This document shows positions 27,909 to 28,145 of a stretch of DNA of 28,145 bases, in pieces (the stretch's first letter is position 1; each line of letters starts with the position of its first letter). This DNA is from a virus. Made by a program: the position numbers and the translations under genes. Where the stretch lies: positions 1 through 28,145 of IMG/VR virus record IMGVR_UViG_3300042010_000253, one strand, 5' to 3'. The notes beneath the pieces are model-generated. The model saw nothing but the letters and a program-made list of their open reading frames with translations, was not told the origin of the DNA and searched no databases.

Positions 27909-28145
27909 ATGTACAACCTCGAGGCCGCGCAGGAGATCGCCGGGGGCGTCACGACGACGAACAAAAAGAAGCTGTGCCAAATGAATCTGGAGATGCCGTT
28001 GACGCCGGAACTGGTCAGCCTGACGGCGCAGTGCCGGATCACCACGAAAGGTTTCGGCATTGTGGAAGACCGGGAGTGGCACATCAGTAAAGCACAGTTT
28101 CGTTACGGCCCGCAGGGCGCGACATTAAGCCTTGATCTGGAGTAG
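27909..28145 (+). pseudogene. C-terminal piece of a D-like baseplate hub protein
   Basis: 78 residues: MYNLEAAQEIAGGVTTTNKK, then MPLTPELVSLTAQCRITTKGFG and EDREWHISKAQFRYGPQGAT with SLDLE at the end. The last 45 residues fit the C-terminus of phage late control/D-type hub proteins. The protein is far too short (the family is ~330 residues or more), and the start follows AGGAGGTG closely, so a junction may lie within the coding part. It may be a chance start on a truncated gene. The window ends at its stop codon. Confidence 0.5.

Overview
The window is the left part of a lambdoid prophage in the chromosome of an enterobacterium, probably of the Enterobacter/Klebsiella/Citrobacter group. The first 600 bases are host DNA: yebY and the stationary-phase small RNA SdsR, both in recognisable enterobacterial form. 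The prophage starts at the SdsR terminator, with integrase next to it. Almost everything to the right is phage. The window ends inside degraded tail genes, so attR lies outside.

Layout. (1) 496-2051: SdsR, attL region, lambda-type integrase and excisionase. (2) 2117-5993: leftward early operon from PL, with a RecE-like protein that lacks the nuclease domain, several small proteins (one 50-residue protein looks UBA-like), a rightward accessory gene and a structured non-coding stretch. (3) 5899-6779: immunity region, with three-site operators at both PL and PR, a short repressor without a self-cleavage domain, and a Cro/YdaS-like protein. (4) 6779-10522: rightward early operon with a YdaT-like protein, an O-like initiator containing iterons, a DnaC-type helicase loader and several small DNA-binding proteins. 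(5) 10554-13331: accessory region with a broken MT-A70 methylase, a ~360-nt structured RNA with its own promoter and terminator directly before a HEPN-type protein, a frameshifted hokD-like toxin locus, and a small gene under a near-perfect LexA box. (6) 13470-14464: Ref-like nuclease, RusA and the Q antiterminator. (7) 14477-15991: a reverse-strand three-gene cassette, one soluble or membrane-associated protein and two small membrane proteins. (8) 16178-20761: late promoter and terminator, an HTH protein, a DNA methylase, an unknown reverse gene, the lysis cassette (two holin-like proteins, endolysin, Rz/Rz1), a GrlR-like protein and a small membrane protein. (9) 20926-26785: a DUF2000 gene, a lambda-type cos site, then Nu1, A, W, B and a C protease. 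(10) 26796-28145: tail fibre assembly protein, a 34-residue membrane peptide on the reverse strand, and fragments of contractile-tail genes (sheath, D-like).

How it works together. The repressor cannot be cleaved by RecA in the usual way, so induction probably needs a separate SOS-controlled antirepressor. The 83-residue gene behind the LexA box is the best candidate. Q would then act at the late promoter/terminator near 16200 to express lysis and packaging genes. The structural region goes straight from the capsid protease to a tail-fibre chaperone and tail-gene fragments, with no scaffold, capsid or intact tail genes. In this arrangement the prophage looks unable to build virions, while its accessory genes remain.

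The most interesting candidate system is the structured RNA plus HEPN-protein pair at 10858-11824. Second are the reverse-strand membrane cassette and the LexA-box gene.
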